This document shows, piece after piece, positions 5,238 through 6,538 of a DNA stretch of 6,538 nt (the first letter of the stretch is position 1; every line of letters begins with the position of its first letter). A program made the position numbers and the translations under genes. Under the pieces are notes generated by a model that ran no database searches, was not told the DNA's origin, and was given only the letters and a program-made list of their open reading frames with translations. Origin of the DNA: JBQTJN01 sp052387095 (GTDB lineage Bacteria; Pseudomonadota; Alphaproteobacteria; Micavibrionales; Micavibrionaceae); the NCBI GenBank assembly GCA_052387095.1, contig JBQTJN010000078.1, positions 1-6,538 on the forward strand, written 5' to 3'.

Positions 5238-5278
5238 AAATAAGTTGCTTCGCCCTGAAAGGCAAAAATCGCTTATTT
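5238..5278 (-). terminator. Possible terminator-like hairpin between rimK and map
   Basis: On the minus strand AAATAAG (5278-5272), which contains the rimK stop codon, pairs with CTTATTT (5244-5238). An inner stem TTTGCC/GGCGAA with one G-U pair closes the loop TTTCAG, and T-rich sequence follows. Internal mismatches of 4-5 nt separate the stems, so termination would be partial at best. It may instead be an RNA-processing or stability element between co-transcribed genes. Confidence 0.3.
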
Positions 5279-6166
5279 CACCTGACTTTCGACATATTTC
5301 AGGATCAGCTCCGCAATATCGATGCCGGATGCACCCTCGATGCCCTCAAGACCGGGGGAAGAATTGACTTCCAGCACCTTGGGCCCGCTTTCGGAACGGA
5401 TCAAATCGACACCGGCCACTTCAAGGCCAAGGGTCTTCGCTGCCTTGATGGAGATCTGGCGCTCTTTCGGCGTGATGGTGACTTTATGGCCCGTCCCGCC
5501 AAGATGAATATTGGCGCGGAATTCGCCCTCTGCCGCGCGGCGCTCCATCGCGGCCACAACCTTGTCGCCGACGACAAAGCAACGCAGGTCGCGCCCTTTT
5601 GCATCCTGGATAAATTCCTGCACCAGGATGTTGGCTTTAAGACTCTTGAACGCGTTGATCGCACTCTCGGCGGCGTTTTCGGTTTCGGCCAATACAACAC
5701 CGACGCCTTGTGTGCCTTCAAGCAGCTTGATCACCAGCGGCGCGCCGCCCACGACCTGAATCATGTCTTTCGTGTGAATGGGCGAGCCGGCAAACACGGT
5801 GCGCGGGATGTCTATATTCTTGCCGCACAGCATCTGCAGTGTGCGCAGCTTGTCGCGCGCACGGCCGATGGCGACGGGAACGTTGAGGCAATAAGATCCC
5901 TGAATTTCGAACTGCCGCAGAACCGCCATGCCGAAAAACGTAATGGCCGGACGGATACGCGGAATGACCGCATCGAACTGCTCGTTTATTTTCTGGCCCT
6001 GATAAAAAATTTCCGGCTTTTTCGCGGTGACATCAATAAAGCAATCCTTGATGCTGATAAAATGCATATCATGGCCGCGCTTCTTCCCGGCCTCCATAAG
6101 GCGTTTGTTGGAATAGAGTTTCGGGTTCGACGCCAGAACCGCTATTCGTAATTTCTTCCGTGTCAT
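5273..6166 (-). CDS. rimK: RimK-type alpha-L-glutamate ligase (ATP-grasp)
   Basis: The 297-residue product is collinear with E. coli RimK (300 residues). The N-terminal domain includes DAVIPRIRPAITFFGMAVLRQFE (65-87) and ARDKLRTLQML (103-113). The ATP-grasp domain (about 104-287) includes PLVIKLLEGTQGVGVVLAET (143-162), ILVQEFI (180-186) and DLRCFVVGDKVVAAMERRA (193-211). The probable Mg ligands are Asp254, Glu266 and Asn268, the latter two in VLEVNSSPGLEG. E. coli RimK adds glutamates to the C-terminus of ribosomal protein S6 and can make poly-alpha-glutamate; the substrate here is assumed, not shown. GGGGA lies about 4 nt before the ATG. The upstream neighbour is the protease-like gene that frequently accompanies rimK, 40 bp away, so they are likely one operon. 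Confidence 0.95.
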   Translation of the reverse strand: MTRKKLRIAVLASNPKLYSNKRLMEAGKKRGHDMHFISIKDCFIDVTAKKPEIFYQGQKINEQFDAVIPRIRPAITFFGMAVLRQFEIQGSYCLNVPVAIGRARDKLRTLQMLCGKNIDIPRTVFAGSPIHTKDMIQVVGGAPLVIKLLEGTQGVGVVLAETENAAESAINAFKSLKANILVQEFIQDAKGRDLRCFVVGDKVVAAMERRAAEGEFRANIHLGGTGHKVTITPKERQISIKAAKTLGLEVAGVDLIRSESGPKVLEVNSSPGLEGIEGASGIDIAELILKYVESQVK

Positions 6167-6182
6167 GGTATCCCCGAACCTC

Positions 6183-6201
6183 TAATACCCGTTAATACCC
6201 G
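6183..6201. repeat. Short tandem direct repeat between the protease gene and rimK
   Basis: TAATACCCG occurs twice (6183-6191 and 6193-6201) with one base between, in the 40-bp gap before rimK. The second copy runs into CCCGGG. It lies just upstream of the rimK ribosome binding site. Function unknown; it may be simple slippage. Confidence 0.3.
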
Positions 6202-6206
6202 GGACT

Positions 6207-6538
6207 TTAATAAAGTTCCTGCGGGTTTTCCCTATCACCCAGCAGAAATGTCTTGGAAGGTTCAATCACAAATCGGGCTTTTTTCAAAGCGGTTAATCCC
6301 AGCAGCATGCGAAAATTCATTTTATGCCGCGAGGTCAGGGTCACTTCCGCCTGGATTTTCTTCATGCCGAAATCAAGTACGGTCATGATAACAGGGCGTT
6401 TTTCACGCTCCCCGTTTGAACTGATCACCATGCGTTCATCCACCAGCGGCGCTTCGCAGACCCGCACCAGCTTCTTGTTATTGAGAGGCTGGATTTTGAA
6501 ACTGACATAATCCATGCCGTCCTGCTTGAAGAATTCCA
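6207..6538 (-). CDS. RimK-associated retropepsin-like ATP-dependent zinc protease family protein (N-terminus outside window)
   Basis: The frame is open from the window edge to TAA at 6209-6207, so an N-terminal part lies beyond 6538. An internal ATG at 6515 is not the likely start, because the codons before it (EFFKQDG) continue the family pattern. Visible motifs are CEAPLVDERMVISSNGEREK, then RPVIMTVLDFG, IQAEVTLTSRHKMNFRMLLG and a C-terminal FLLGD. These match the C-terminal half of the PF05618/COG4067 family, named putative ATP-dependent zinc protease, whose fold is retropepsin-like. The expected catalytic Asp-Thr-Gly motif would be in the missing part and cannot be checked. The gene is 40 bp upstream of rimK, an association seen widely in proteobacteria. 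It may counteract or process the products of RimK, but this is inference. Confidence 0.88.
   Translation of the reverse strand, partial: EFFKQDGMDYVSFKIQPLNNKKLVRVCEAPLVDERMVISSNGEREKRPVIMTVLDFGMKKIQAEVTLTSRHKMNFRMLLGLTALKKARFVIEPSKTFLLGDRENPQELY

Noticed and set aside
4491..5243. Plus-strand 250-codon open frame opposite map
   Set aside because: It is antisense to map, whose catalytic residues are all present. Its composition (Arg/His/Asp-rich, no motif) is typical of a shadow frame in GC-rich coding DNA.
5486..6151. Plus-strand 221-codon open frame opposite rimK
   Set aside because: It mirrors rimK codons, shows no recognisable domain and has no supporting promoter or SD that I can see.

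Overview
The window looks like a chromosomal stretch of an alphaproteobacterium of moderate GC. Every full-length gene resembles its proteobacterial family: a periplasmic cyclophilin, a bacterioferritin with its ferredoxin partner, PurB, RadC, Map, RimK and the RimK-linked zinc protease. The map-radC pair and the cyclophilin's linker sequence suggest the class Alphaproteobacteria; a genus cannot be named from this sequence. No tRNA, rRNA, CRISPR array, integrase or transposase was seen.

Almost all genes lie on the minus strand, so transcription runs from high to low coordinates. From the right edge the order is: 6538-6207 partial RimK-associated aspartyl/zinc protease; 6166-5273 rimK; 5225-4413 map; 4420-3725 radC, overlapping map by 8 nt; 3661-3708 a compound palindromic repeat; 3535-3449 an uncatalogued 28-codon small ORF with an ideal Shine-Dalgarno and its own intrinsic terminator; 3325-2024 purB; 1376-879 bacterioferritin; 773-579 bacterioferritin-associated ferredoxin with a Fur-like operator; 483-1 a secreted cyclophilin cut by the left edge.

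The one clear plus-strand unit is an AT-rich island at about 1478-2031. It has a good sigma-70 promoter, a ribosome binding site, an ATG, and a reading frame of about 161 residues broken by two single-base losses. It ends at a weak terminator facing purB. It is either a decaying acquired gene or one damaged by homopolymer sequencing errors. I do not recognise the product.

Functionally the window holds iron storage and release (Bfr plus Bfd), purine synthesis (PurB), N-terminal methionine removal (Map), an ATP-grasp glutamate ligase with its partner protease, a RadC-family JAMM protein and an envelope prolyl isomerase. The least explained part is the 3388-3569 interval between radC and purB. 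It combines a hairpin next to a perfect SD, a basic 28-aa ORF containing a perfect 7-bp stem and an out-of-frame 10-bp direct repeat, and a strong terminator just upstream of purB.
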